Positions 44,549 to 53,417 of a stretch of DNA of 64,000 nucleotides are shown here, piece by piece. This DNA is from Vulcanimicrobiota bacterium (GTDB lineage: Bacteria; Vulcanimicrobiota; Vulcanimicrobiia; Vulcanimicrobiales; Vulcanimicrobiaceae), in assembly GCA_027306785.1 (NCBI GenBank), contig DAHUZB010000010.1:1-64000 (forward strand). Reading direction: 5' to 3'. A model generated the notes under the pieces. It worked only from the letters and a program-made list of their open reading frames with translations. It searched no databases and had not been told where the DNA came from. The position numbers and the translations under genes were made by a program. Within the stretch, counting starts at the first letter, position 1. Each line of letters begins with the position of its first letter.

Positions 44549-45562
44549 GTGCTCATCCTCGGAATCGAGACCTCGTGCGACGATACGGCCACCGCGCTCG
44601 TGCGTGACGGGCGCACCGTGCTCTGCTCCGTCTCCACCAACCAAGACGCGTTCCACGCGAAGTACGGCGGCATCGTCCCCGAAATCGCGTCGCGTCAGCA
44701 CGTCGCGCTGCTCTCCGCCGCGGTCGACGATGCGCTCGCGCGCGCCGACCTGCGCTTCGACGACGTCGATGCAATCGCGGTCACGCGCGGCCCGGGCCTG
44801 ATCGGCAGCCTCGTCGTCGGCGTCGCCGCCGCCAAAGCGCTCGCCTTCGCGCTCGAAAAACCGCTCTACGCCGTCAACCATCTGCACGGCCACATCTTCG
44901 CGGCGTTCCTCGATCGCGATGAGATGCCGCCCTATCCGTTCCTCGCGCTGCTCGTCTCGGGCGGCCACTCGCAACTCGTCGACGTGCGCTCCGCAACCGA
45001 GATGCGCGTCATCGGCCGCACGCGCGACGACGCCGCGGGCGAAGCCTACGATAAAACCGCGCGCCTGCTCGGCCTCGGCTATCCCGGCGGTCCGCAACTC
45101 GACGCGCTCGCCAAGCGCGGCAATCCGAAAGCCTACGCCTTCCCGCGCCACCGTCCGGACGCAGGCAGTCTGGATCTCTCGTTCTCCGGCTTGAAAACCT
45201 CGGTGCGCTACTTTCTCGAATCCGATGCGGGCCGCGCCGCCGCACCCGAAGACGTGGCCGCGTCGTTCCAAGCCGCCGTGGTCGACGTGCTGCTCGCCCG
45301 CGTCGATCGCGCGTTCGACGAGGGCGACTACAACGCGATCGTGCTCTCCGGCGGCGTCGCGTCGAACTCCGCGCTGCAAGCCGCGCTCCGCGACTGGAGC
45401 GAACGCCGCCGCGTTCCCGCCTTCATCCCGCCGCCGAAATACTGCACCGACAACGCCGCCATGATCGCCGCCGTCGCGTACTACCAGCGCAACGCGGTAC
45501 GCGCCGACGCGCTCACGCTCTCGGCCGATCCGAATCTGCCGTTCGTCCTCCGAGCATCGTAA
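44549..45562 (+). CDS. tsaD: tRNA threonylcarbamoyladenosine synthase component TsaD
   Basis: This 337-aa ASKHA-fold protein starts at GTG 44549, where the conserved sequence LILGIETSCDDTATAL begins. The metal-binding HLHGH occurs at about residues 112-116 with EKPLYAVNHLHGHI, ATP-binding loops are in LLVSGGHSQLV and DDAAGEAYDKTARLLGLGYPGG, and the C-terminal metal Asp is in KYCTDNAAMIA. TsaD transfers threonylcarbamoyl to A37 of ANN-decoding tRNAs with TsaB/TsaE; those genes are not nearby. The 3' end overlaps the convergent membrane protein gene by 50 bases. Confidence 0.96.
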   Translation: MLILGIETSCDDTATALVRDGRTVLCSVSTNQDAFHAKYGGIVPEIASRQHVALLSAAVDDALARADLRFDDVDAIAVTRGPGLIGSLVVGVAAAKALAFALEKPLYAVNHLHGHIFAAFLDRDEMPPYPFLALLVSGGHSQLVDVRSATEMRVIGRTRDDAAGEAYDKTARLLGLGYPGGPQLDALAKRGNPKAYAFPRHRPDAGSLDLSFSGLKTSVRYFLESDAGRAAAPEDVAASFQAAVVDVLLARVDRAFDEGDYNAIVLSGGVASNSALQAALRDWSERRRVPAFIPPPKYCTDNAAMIAAVAYYQRNAVRADALTLSADPNLPFVLRAS

Positions 45563-46553
45563 GCAGCGCGCCCGTCAAGCCCGCGTAGATCACCGATCCG
45601 CTGATGATGTCGGGCGTCCACCACAGGCCGCCCATCGTCGCCGCGAGCAGCGCGAGCATCGCCGCCCAATACACCGCGGGCGTGCAGAATGCGAAGGCCA
45701 GCACCCGCCACTCCGGCGACGCGGGCGTAATTGCGAAGGCATCCGCGCACGCGCCCGCGAGCACGCTCGCGATCAGCACCGCGAAAAACTGCGCGGGCGT
45801 CGTCGATTGCTCGCCCGCGATGAAGATGTTGCCGATCGTGAAGAGCAGCACGTATCCGCCGCGCGCCACGCCGATGCGCCGCGCCAAAAAGAGCCCGAAG
45901 CCCGCGATCAGCAGACTCTGCACGATCACCGCCATCAGCCCGATCGCCTGCTTGTAATATTGCAGGGTAACCAGCGTCAACGTATCGTGCGGATGTCCGC
46001 CCAGCGGCAGCATCGCGTTCATCTTCTCCGCCTCGCTCTCGAAGATGAACTGCATCCCCCAATGCACGAGCTCCATCATCGACGCGGTCGCCGCAAGCAT
46101 CGGCAGTTGCCCGATCAGCGTGCGCGGTCGCCGCGCGAAGCCCGAACCGATCACGCCCGCGATCACGAGGAACATCCCCGCGCCGATCACCAAGTGCGGC
46201 GGGCTCACGAGCGCGTTGAACGCCTCTTCGAATCCCCACAGCGAGTGTTTGATCATGTCCAACACGCCGCCGATCAGAAAGACCCCGAGCCCGATCGCCG
46301 TCGCCTCATATCCGCGCGGCAGCGCGTCGCGCGTCGCAAAGCCGCGCCTGCGATTGATCGCGATCGTTATGCCCGTAAACACGTAGGCCGCGAGCAATCC
46401 CGCGTAGAGCATCGCGTGCCCCGGCTCGAAGAACGTCTCGATCGTCTCGTGATAGTGATGCCACGAGTCGTATAAAATGCCGCCCGAGATCCACAGGCTC
46501 GCAAAGGCCATCGCCCAGTCGTACAACGGCATCGGCTCGGGGCGCTTCGTCAT
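45513..46553 (-). CDS. Polytopic membrane protein of unknown family
   Basis: This protein of about 346 aa has roughly nine membrane segments. Conserved-looking His-rich turns near the first segments (YDSWHHYHETIETFFEPGHA) and later (MELVHWGMQFIF, GGHPHDTLTLV) could bind a metal or haem. The family is not recognised with confidence. The start is uncertain: the ATG at 46595 overlaps the start of the divergent lipoprotein gene, so 46553 is chosen. Its last 50 bases overlap the end of tsaD. Confidence 0.65.
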   Translation of the reverse strand: MTKRPEPMPLYDWAMAFASLWISGGILYDSWHHYHETIETFFEPGHAMLYAGLLAAYVFTGITIAINRRRGFATRDALPRGYEATAIGLGVFLIGGVLDMIKHSLWGFEEAFNALVSPPHLVIGAGMFLVIAGVIGSGFARRPRTLIGQLPMLAATASMMELVHWGMQFIFESEAEKMNAMLPLGGHPHDTLTLVTLQYYKQAIGLMAVIVQSLLIAGFGLFLARRIGVARGGYVLLFTIGNIFIAGEQSTTPAQFFAVLIASVLAGACADAFAITPASPEWRVLAFAFCTPAVYWAAMLALLAATMGGLWWTPDIISGSVIYAGLTGALLTMLGGRTADSDRPRA

Positions 46554-46593
46554 GCCGGGAGCCATTCGCACCCGAGCCGAAACGTCCGCCTCC

Positions 46594-47025
46594 ATGAGGC
46601 TTCACGCGTTGCCGTTCGCCATGCTCGCCCTTCTGCTGCTCGCGCACTGCACGCCCGCAACGCCCGCCGGTCGCCCGCTCACCGATGCGCAGGTCCTCAC
46701 CTCGCCCAATCCGTGGCCCACGCCGCTCAAACTCCCGAGCAGCGCGCCGCCGCGCATCCTCGCCGTCTGGATGAACGAAACCACCATCCCCAACGGCAGC
46801 AATTGGATCGGGCGCGTCATCACGAGCACCAATACCGCGAGCCTGGAGGTACGCACCGAATCGTTCTCGTTCGGCGCGCATCGCAGCACCTTCGGCGACT
46901 TCTCCTTCCGCCAGCACCTCCTCGACATGGTGCCGCAGTATCGCCGCGGCTACACCCTCCTCATCATCGCCCGCAATCCCGCAGGCACCGAAGACCGCGT
47001 CATCGTCCCAATCAACTTCAAATAG
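46594..47025 (+). CDS. Small lipoprotein of unknown function
   Basis: This 143-aa protein has a signal peptide with lipobox LLLLAHC (Cys about 19), a Pro-rich linker and a beta-sandwich-like domain of about 90 residues (ILAVWMNETTIPNGSNWIG, TASLEVRTESFSFGAHRST, YTLLIIARNPAGTEDRVIVP). The shape resembles single Ig-like carrier domains. It is divergent from the polytopic membrane protein. Confidence 0.62.
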   Translation: MRLHALPFAMLALLLLAHCTPATPAGRPLTDAQVLTSPNPWPTPLKLPSSAPPRILAVWMNETTIPNGSNWIGRVITSTNTASLEVRTESFSFGAHRSTFGDFSFRQHLLDMVPQYRRGYTLLIIARNPAGTEDRVIVPINFK

Positions 47026-47031
47026 CGGCGA

Positions 47032-47298
47032 TCACGGCTGAGCCCCCGGCGGCCAAGGGCCGGTATGACCGTTGTAATGGTGCTCCCACAGCCACTTCCA
47101 GCAGTGCTTTGGCGGCGGTGGTGGCTTCATGCGGTAGTTTAGCCAAATGCCGCAATCAATCTTCGGCCGAGCAGACGGTGAAGGCCGCGAAGTCGCGCGA
47201 CGCGGGGAGCAGCAGGCACAGACGAGCAGCAGCACGGCAATCAGAGCAAGTCCGCGCACGGGAAAGACAAAGCGAACTATTTTCAACGACGCCCCCAC
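47032..47298 (-). CDS. Possible small exported protein
   Basis: This 88-aa frame has a hydrophobic stretch LALIAVLLLVCACC and a C-terminal tail rich in Pro, Trp and His (PPPPPKHCWKWLWEHHYNGH). The predicted start is GTG 47298, directly beside a dispersed repeat. The signal-like segment supports a real small lipoprotein, but there is no ribosome-binding site and a chance frame is possible. Confidence 0.4.
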   Translation of the reverse strand: MGASLKIVRFVFPVRGLALIAVLLLVCACCSPRRATSRPSPSARPKIDCGIWLNYRMKPPPPPKHCWKWLWEHHYNGHTGPWPPGAQP

Positions 47299-47300
47299 CG

Positions 47301-47365
47301 TGTCACCCTGAGCCCCCCTGTGTCACCCTGAGCCCCTCTGTGTCACCCTGAGCCTGTCGAAGGGC
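47301..47365 (+). repeat. Dispersed repeat, three 20-25-bp units at the argD end
   Basis: Units start at 47301, 47321 and 47341, the last full-length. They overlap the final codons of argD on the opposite strand. Confidence 0.9.
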
Positions 47366-48523
47366 CAGCACCGCTGCGAGCGCATCGATCGCGCGATCGA
47401 TCTGCGCTTCGTCGATCACGAGCGGCGGAGCAAATCGCAGCGCGTTCCCGCCCGCCGTACCGACCAGCACGCCGTGCTCGCGCAGCGCCGCCGCACACGC
47501 CGCCGCCGCGAGCGGTTCGCGCAGCGGCAGCGCCGCGAGCAGCCCCATCGCACGCGGCGCCGCCGTCAGGTGCGGATGCGCCTCCGCAATAGTCTGCAGC
47601 CGACGCGCGAGATACGCCCCCATTCGCGCCGTGTGCTCTTCCAAACCCAGCGTATCGCGCACGCGCAGATGCGCGAGCGCCGCCGCCGCCGGAATCGGCG
47701 ACCCGCCGAAGGTCGAGCCGTGATCGCCCGGCTGCAACGCATCGGCGGCATGCGCCGCAACGAGCACCGCCCCGATCGGCAGCCCGTTCGCGAGCGCCTT
47801 CGCCATCGTCACCGCGTCCGGTCGCACGCCGAACGCCTCGAATGCAAAGAGCGGGCCCAAACGCCCCATCCCGCACTGAATCTCATCGAAGATCAAGAGC
47901 GCGCCGCGCTCGTCGCACACTTCGCGCGCCCGTTGCAGAAACGCACGCTCGGCGGGATGCACCCCGCTCTCTCCCTGCACCGGCTCCACCACGAACGCCG
48001 CCGTGCGCTCGTCGATCGCCGCCTCGAGCGCCGCAACGTCGTTGAACGGCACGAACGCGAAGCCGTCCGGCATCGGCCCGAAGCCCTGCTTGTACGCATC
48101 GTTCGCCGTCGCCGCGAGCGCCCCGTAGGTGCGTCCGTGAAACGATCCCGTGCACGCGAGGATCGTCGTACGCGCCGATTCGCCGCGACGAAACGCGCGC
48201 TTGCGCGCGAGTTTGATCGCCGCCTCGTTCGCCTCGGTACCGCTATTGCAAAAGAACGCCCGCGCGAAACCGCCGCGTGCCGTCAACTCGCGCGCGAGCG
48301 TTCCGGCCGGCTCATGATGGTACAGATTGCTCACGTGCACGAGCGTGCGCGCTTGTTCCGCCACCGCATCCGCGATCGCGGGATGCGCGTGCCCGAGCGC
48401 GCACACCGCGATCCCGCCGATGCAATCCAGATAGGCCCGCCCCGCATCGTCGTAGAGCTCGCAGCCCTCTCCGCGCACGAACGTCACCGGCGCGCGCGCG
48501 TAGTTTTCCAGCAGCGCGCTCAC
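47303..48523 (-). CDS. argD: Acetylornithine aminotransferase with repeat-derived tail
   Basis: This 406-aa class III PLP aminotransferase shows CNSGTEANEAAIKLAR, SFHGRTYGALAAT, LLIFDEIQCGMGR and the PLP lysine in TMAKALANGLPIG, followed by GDHGSTFGGSP. It converts N-acetylglutamate semialdehyde to N-acetylornithine. The GTG start overlaps the argJ stop (GTGA). The natural end is near AIDALAAVLA; about 20 more residues come from dispersed repeats, including LRQAQGDT and LRVTQGGSG. It is the last gene of the arg operon. Confidence 0.95.
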   Translation of the reverse strand: MSALLENYARAPVTFVRGEGCELYDDAGRAYLDCIGGIAVCALGHAHPAIADAVAEQARTLVHVSNLYHHEPAGTLARELTARGGFARAFFCNSGTEANEAAIKLARKRAFRRGESARTTILACTGSFHGRTYGALAATANDAYKQGFGPMPDGFAFVPFNDVAALEAAIDERTAAFVVEPVQGESGVHPAERAFLQRAREVCDERGALLIFDEIQCGMGRLGPLFAFEAFGVRPDAVTMAKALANGLPIGAVLVAAHAADALQPGDHGSTFGGSPIPAAAALAHLRVRDTLGLEEHTARMGAYLARRLQTIAEAHPHLTAAPRAMGLLAALPLREPLAAAACAAALREHGVLVGTAGGNALRFAPPLVIDEAQIDRAIDALAAVLALRQAQGDTEGLRVTQGGSG

Positions 48524-49731
48524 GTGCGATAGCTCGCGTTGATGCGCACGTAATCTTTCGAAAGATCGCAGCCCCAACCGGTCGCGCTCGCCTCGCCGAG
48601 CCCGAGATCGAGCCCCACCACGATCTCGCTCTCCTCCAATTCGCGGTGCGCCTCGGCCTCCGAGAGCAGCTCGACCGCTCCCGCGGCCACCCACGGCGTG
48701 CCGTTCACGCTGAGCGACCACGCCGTCGGATGCAAGCCCGCTCGGGCCGCGCCCGCCGCCGCGATGATGCGTCCCCAATTCGGATCTTCGCCGTAGAGCG
48801 CGGTCTTCACGAGACTGCTGTTGATCACGGCGCGCGCGATCGTGCGCGCCTGCGCGGTGCTCGTCGCCGAGGTCACGTGCACGGTCAAGCGCTTCGTCGC
48901 GCCCTCGCCGTCGGCCACCATCGCGCGCGCCAGATCCAAGCACACCGCGCGCAGCGCCCGCGCGAACGCCGTGGGCGCATCCTGCTCGTGCGCGGGCGCA
49001 AACGCGTACACCGCGTCGTTGGTCGACATGTCGCCGTCGACCGAGATCATGTTGAAGCTCTCGTCCGCGGCGCTCGCGAGCGTGCGCTGCAGGGCCGCCG
49101 CGTTCATCGGATAATCGGTCGCGATGAACGCGAGCATCGTCGCCATGTTGGGCGCGATCATCCCCGAGCCTTTGGCGATGCCGCCGACCACGTATTTCTT
49201 GCCGTCCACGTAATAGGCGTAAGCCGAAAGCTTCGGCACGCGATCGGTCGTCATGATCGCCTCGGCCGCATCGTGACTCGCCTTCACGCCGCCTTCCAAC
49301 TGCGCGTGCGCGCGCTCGATGCCGCGCTGCACGCGATCCATCGGCAGCGGCACCCCGATCACGCCGGTCGATGCCACGATCACCTGCTCCGGCGCCACCC
49401 CGAGCAGCGCCGCCGCCTGCCGCGCGGTCGCGCGCGCGTCGCGGTCGCCGCGTTCGCCGGTACAGGCGTTCGCGCAGCCCGAATTGCACGCGACCGCTCG
49501 CATCGCGCCGCCCTCGAGCGCGAGATGCTCGGCGCTCACGAGCACCGGCGCCGCCTTCACCTCGTTGGTCGTCGTCACCGCCGCGCACGCCTGCGCCGAA
49601 TCGAACGCGATCAGCGCCAAATCGCGCTTGCGCGGTTTGATGCCGGCGTGCACGCCCGCGAGACGCACGCCCGGCACCGCGCCGAGTCCGCCGCGCACCT
49701 CGATCAACCGCAGCGCATCTTCAACCAACAC
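48520..49731 (-). CDS. argJ: Bifunctional ornithine acetyltransferase/N-acetylglutamate synthase
   Basis: This protein of about 403 aa shows PGVRLAGVHAGIK at the start, NSGCANACTGERG and the self-cleavage site NMATMLAFIATD, where the Thr is the nucleophile. SVDGDMSTND and GEDPNWGRIIAAAG follow. It recycles acetyl groups from acetylornithine to glutamate, so no separate argA is needed. The start is uncertain: GTG 49731 has GGGAG at good distance, and a TTG at 49740 is the alternative. It overlaps the 3' end of argC. Confidence 0.93.
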   Translation of the reverse strand: MLVEDALRLIEVRGGLGAVPGVRLAGVHAGIKPRKRDLALIAFDSAQACAAVTTTNEVKAAPVLVSAEHLALEGGAMRAVACNSGCANACTGERGDRDARATARQAAALLGVAPEQVIVASTGVIGVPLPMDRVQRGIERAHAQLEGGVKASHDAAEAIMTTDRVPKLSAYAYYVDGKKYVVGGIAKGSGMIAPNMATMLAFIATDYPMNAAALQRTLASAADESFNMISVDGDMSTNDAVYAFAPAHEQDAPTAFARALRAVCLDLARAMVADGEGATKRLTVHVTSATSTAQARTIARAVINSSLVKTALYGEDPNWGRIIAAAGAARAGLHPTAWSLSVNGTPWVAAGAVELLSEAEAHRELEESEIVVGLDLGLGEASATGWGCDLSKDYVRINASYRT

Positions 49732-50686
49732 GTTCCGCAACTCCCAATCCGGTGTGCTCGGGAAGTCCGAGCATCAGGTTCACGTTCTGCACGGCCTGCC
49801 CGGCCGCGCCTTTGCCTAAATTGTCGATCGCACAGAGCACGCGCACGGTGCGCCCGAGCACGTCCGCGCGCAGTTCCGCGTCGTTCGTTCCGATCACCGC
49901 CGCCACGCTCGGCGCGAGATCGTCCACCATGCGCACGAAGGGGCTGCCCGCATAGCTCTGCGCAAACGCCGCGCGCACCGCGTCCGCATCGAGCTCGCGA
50001 TCGTACACCGCGTACGCATCCACCAGCATCCCGCGCGCAAGCGGCACCACGTGCGGCGTAAACGCAAGCGGCGCGCCCGCCCCGAACGCCGCGAGCCCAC
50101 GCTCGATCTCGGGCTGATGGCGATGCCCGTCGAGCCCATAGGCGCGTACGTCGTTCGCAACCTCCGCAAAGAGCGCGCCGACGCTCGGCGTGCGCCCCGC
50201 ACCGGTAATCCCGCTCTTGGCATCCACCACGATCTGCAGCGGCGCACCGAAACGCGCGAGCGGCAGCAGCGCGAGCAACGTGGCGGTCGGATAGCAGCCG
50301 GGATTCGCCACCAGCCGCGCCCCCGCGATCGCCGCCGCGTTCCACTCCGCGAGCCCGTACGTCACCGCGTCGTCGAAACGAAAATCCGCGGAGAGATCCA
50401 CCACGCGCGCGCCCGCCTGCAAAAACGCCTCCGCGCGCGCACGCGCCTCGCCGTGCGCACCCGCGCAGAGCACCACGTCGCCCGAATGCACCGCGGCGAG
50501 CACCGCGCCTTCGCCGGCAAAACGATACGGCGCCGTGCGCAGCGCCGGAAAATGCTCGCCCACGCGCGCACCCGCGTGACTGCGGCTCTCGAGCACGCCC
50601 ACCTCGAGCAGCGGATGCCCGTGCAGCACGCGAATCGCCTCGCTCGCCGCATAGCCCGCCGCACCCCACACGTGCACGCGGCTCAC
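49721..50686 (-). CDS. argC: N-acetyl-gamma-glutamyl-phosphate reductase
   Basis: This 321-aa NADPH-dependent enzyme has an N-terminal Rossmann start (VHVWGAAGYAASEAIRVLHGHP), the catalytic Cys in NPGCYPTATLLAL, the conserved DGHRHQPEIE with the active-site His, and a C-terminal AIDNLGKGAAGQAVQNVN. It reduces acetylglutamyl phosphate to the semialdehyde. The GTG start overlaps the argH stop (GTGA). Confidence 0.95.
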   Translation of the reverse strand: MSRVHVWGAAGYAASEAIRVLHGHPLLEVGVLESRSHAGARVGEHFPALRTAPYRFAGEGAVLAAVHSGDVVLCAGAHGEARARAEAFLQAGARVVDLSADFRFDDAVTYGLAEWNAAAIAGARLVANPGCYPTATLLALLPLARFGAPLQIVVDAKSGITGAGRTPSVGALFAEVANDVRAYGLDGHRHQPEIERGLAAFGAGAPLAFTPHVVPLARGMLVDAYAVYDRELDADAVRAAFAQSYAGSPFVRMVDDLAPSVAAVIGTNDAELRADVLGRTVRVLCAIDNLGKGAAGQAVQNVNLMLGLPEHTGLGVAERVG

Positions 50687-52092
50687 AGGGTCGCCTCCAC
50701 TTCGAGCAGTTCGCGCCGCAGATCGGCGAGCGCCGCGAGCACCGCGTGCGGCGCGGTCGATCCCGTCGTCACCTTCGCGCGCACGCTCGCCGCCGCATCG
50801 AGCGGTGCCTGCAGTTCGTGCACGCCGACCGCCGCCGCGAGCGCGGCTAGATCGCTCGCATCGAGCGCGCGCCCCGCCGCCTCCGCCGCGCGCACGCGCG
50901 CGCCGACGAGCGCATGCGCCTCGCGCGCCGTCGCGCCCGCGCGGATCACCGCATCGGCCACATCGGTCGCCGCGGTGTACCCGTCGCCTGCGCGCGCACC
51001 CATCGCCGCGCGATCGAAGCGCACGTCCGCGAGCGCCACGGCGAACGCGTCGAGCATCGCGCCGCCGCGCTCGATCGCGAGCAGCACCAGTCGCTTCGTC
51101 TGCTGAAGGTCGCGGTGATACGAGAGCCCCAGCCCGCACAGCGACGCGAGCGCCCCGCTATAGTAGCCGAGCAGTTCGCTCGCCCCGCCGCGCACGAGTT
51201 CGAACACGTCGGGATTGCGCTTCTGCGGCATCAAACTCGATCCGGTCGCGCTCGCGTCGCCGATGCGCGCGTAGCCGAACGCGGGCGCCGCCCACAGCAC
51301 GATCTCTTCCGCAATGCGCGATGCGTCGGTCACCGCGCGCACGAACGCGTGCGCCGCGTCGAGCGCGGCATCGCGCGTTCCGATCGCATCCATCGCGTTA
51401 CGCGAGGGTGCCGCAAAGCCGAGCGCCGCCGCCGCCGCCTCGCGCGCAAGCGGCAGCGTCGATCCCGCCACCGCCGCCGATCCGAGCGCGCACGAGCGCG
51501 CCGCCCCGTGCGCCGCCGCCGCAAAACGCGCCGCCGCCCGCGCGAACGGCTCCGCCGCCGCGAGCAGCCAAAAGCCCAGGAGCACCGGCTGCGCGGGCTG
51601 CCAATGCGTCGTCGCCGCGAGCAGCGTGCCCGCCGCGCTCTCCGTTTCACCGCGTTCGCAGAGCGCCCGCGCGATCGCAAGCGCCGTGCGTGCGCCGCGC
51701 TCGGCGCGATCGCGCGCGTAGAGCGCAAGCGTGGTCGCCACCTGATCGTTGCGGCTGCGCCCCGCATGCAGCAGCGCGCCCGCATCGGGTGCGAGTTCGC
51801 GTACGCGCGCATCGATCGCGCCGTGCACGTCCTCCGCGCCGCTCGCGCGCGCCCACGCCGCAAAGTCGCCCGTCGCGATCTCCGCTGCCACCGCGCCGAG
51901 CGCCGCGCGCAATTGCCGCGCCGCATCGGCCGAAATCGTGCCGCCGCCCGCGAGCGCCTCCACGTGCGCAAGCGAACAGCTCACGTCGAACCGCGCGAGC
52001 ACCAGATCGTCTTCAAGCGACGACCCGAACGCGAGCAACGCCGAATCCGGGGCGGCGTCGAAACGTCCGCCCCACTGCAGCCCCGCGCTCAT
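50683..52092 (-). CDS. argH: Argininosuccinate lyase
   Basis: This 469-aa fumarase-superfamily protein has the signature GSSLMPQKRNPDVFE. Upstream are LLHAGRSRNDQVAT and HTHWQPAQP-like TTHWQPAQPVLLG, with the catalytic region near EDVHGAID. It splits argininosuccinate into arginine and fumarate. Its ATG overlaps the argG stop by 4 bases. Ala content is very high, typical of this GC-rich genome. Confidence 0.95.
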   Translation of the reverse strand: MSAGLQWGGRFDAAPDSALLAFGSSLEDDLVLARFDVSCSLAHVEALAGGGTISADAARQLRAALGAVAAEIATGDFAAWARASGAEDVHGAIDARVRELAPDAGALLHAGRSRNDQVATTLALYARDRAERGARTALAIARALCERGETESAAGTLLAATTHWQPAQPVLLGFWLLAAAEPFARAAARFAAAAHGAARSCALGSAAVAGSTLPLAREAAAAALGFAAPSRNAMDAIGTRDAALDAAHAFVRAVTDASRIAEEIVLWAAPAFGYARIGDASATGSSLMPQKRNPDVFELVRGGASELLGYYSGALASLCGLGLSYHRDLQQTKRLVLLAIERGGAMLDAFAVALADVRFDRAAMGARAGDGYTAATDVADAVIRAGATAREAHALVGARVRAAEAAGRALDASDLAALAAAVGVHELQAPLDAAASVRAKVTTGSTAPHAVLAALADLRRELLEVEATL

Positions 52093-53417
52093 GCGAGTGC
52101 CGACGCCGTCTGCAGCCGCGCCACGCGGTCGAGCGGCAAGCCGTAGCAGCTGATGAATCCGCTCGCCGCCGCGTGATCGAACGTGTCGCCCGCTCCGTAG
52201 GTCGCAAGCGCTTCGTCGTAGAGCGCGTACGGCGAACGCACGCCCACCGGCACCGCGCTTCCGGCAAAGAGTCGCATCCGCACCTCGCCCGTGATGCGCG
52301 GCGCAAACGACGCGTTGAACGCATCGAGCGCGGTGCGTAGCGGCGAGAGCCACAGACCGTCGTACGCAAGCTCCGCATAGCGCTGATCGCTCGTCGCCTT
52401 AAAGCGCAGCTCGTCACGCGTGAGCGTGAGCCGTTCGAGTGCTTTGTGCGCCGCGATCAACACGCTCGCCGCCGGCGCCTCGTACACCTCGCGCGATTTC
52501 ACGCCGATCACCCGATCCTCGACCAGGTCGATCCGCCCCACCCCATGCGCCCCCGCCACCGCATTCAACCCCCCAATCACCCCAACGAGCGTGTCACCCT
52601 GACCCAATGTGTCACCCTGAGCCTGTCGAAGGGCTGCGTCACCCTGACCCTGTCGAAGGGCCGTCTCACCAACCGTGTCACCCTGACCCAATGTGTCACC
52701 CTGAGCCTGTCGAAGGGCGGGCACGCCGCTTGTGAAGGTAATGGTGATCTCCGTAGGGTGCGGCGGGCGCGCGGCGGGCGATGCCGTCCACGCGTACGCG
52801 TCCTCGGGCACGCTCGTCCACGGGTCTTCCAGCACGCCCGCTTCAATCGATCGCCCCCACAGATTCGCATCGATCGAATACGGCTTCGCCGCGGTGTGCG
52901 CGATCGGAATGCCGTGCGCGTTCGCATAGGCGATTGCATCCGGGCGCGAGAGCGGCGATTCGCGCAGCGGCGCGCGCACCGCGATCGTAGGATCGAGCCC
53001 ACGCACGCCGAGCTCGATGCGCACCTGATCGTTGCCTTTGCCCGTGCAGCCGTGCGCCACCGCATCCGCGCCGTACCGCCGCGCCGTCTCCACCAGCAAC
53101 GCGGCGATCAGCGGGCGCGAAAGCGCCGCCGAGAGCGGATACAAGCCTTCGTACATCACGTTCGCGGCGAGCGCGGGCAGCACGTATTCACGCACGAATC
53201 GCGCGCGCGCATCCACCACCACCGCGTCGATCGCGCCGAGCGCGAGCGCTTTCGCGCGCACGCGCTCCAACTCGGCCGCCGCGCCCGCGCCCGCGGTCGC
53301 ATCGCTCTCGCCGAGATCGGCGGTGAGCGCCACCACCTCGTGCCCCTCCGCGATCAAACGCTTGAGCAGAACCGACGTATCGAGTCCGCCCGAATAGGCT
53401 AAAACGATCCGGCTCAC
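52089..53417 (-). CDS. argG: Argininosuccinate synthase with a 44-residue repeat insertion
   Basis: This 442-aa enzyme has the ATP pyrophosphatase motif VLAYSGGLDTSVLLK, ANVMYEGLYPLSAALSRP, GCTGKGNDQVRIE and DANLWGRSIEAG. It joins citrulline and aspartate. Residues 234-277 (52587-52718) are translated from dispersed repeats (ALRQAQGDTLGQGDT repeated), inserted in frame between TFTSGVP and VIGGLNAVAGAHGVGRIDL. Removing them gives about 398 aa, the normal length. The insertion lies in a loop where other ArgG proteins are variable, so function may be kept. The GTG start overlaps the argR stop. Confidence 0.95.
   Translation of the reverse strand: MSRIVLAYSGGLDTSVLLKRLIAEGHEVVALTADLGESDATAGAGAAAELERVRAKALALGAIDAVVVDARARFVREYVLPALAANVMYEGLYPLSAALSRPLIAALLVETARRYGADAVAHGCTGKGNDQVRIELGVRGLDPTIAVRAPLRESPLSRPDAIAYANAHGIPIAHTAAKPYSIDANLWGRSIEAGVLEDPWTSVPEDAYAWTASPAARPPHPTEITITFTSGVPALRQAQGDTLGQGDTVGETALRQGQGDAALRQAQGDTLGQGDTLVGVIGGLNAVAGAHGVGRIDLVEDRVIGVKSREVYEAPAASVLIAAHKALERLTLTRDELRFKATSDQRYAELAYDGLWLSPLRTALDAFNASFAPRITGEVRMRLFAGSAVPVGVRSPYALYDEALATYGAGDTFDHAAASGFISCYGLPLDRVARLQTASALA
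52592..52718 (+). repeat. Dispersed-repeat array inside argG
   Basis: A 43-bp composite (partial copy plus full copy) occurs at 52592-52634 and again at 52676-52718, with two more copies between them, an 84-bp duplication. The array is in frame with argG and has no stop on the minus strand. Confidence 0.92.

Noticed and set aside
48277-52340. Very long plus-strand frames over argD, argJ, argC and argH
   Set aside because: Translations are Arg/Pro/Ala low-complexity and the minus-strand arg enzymes are complete with catalytic motifs.
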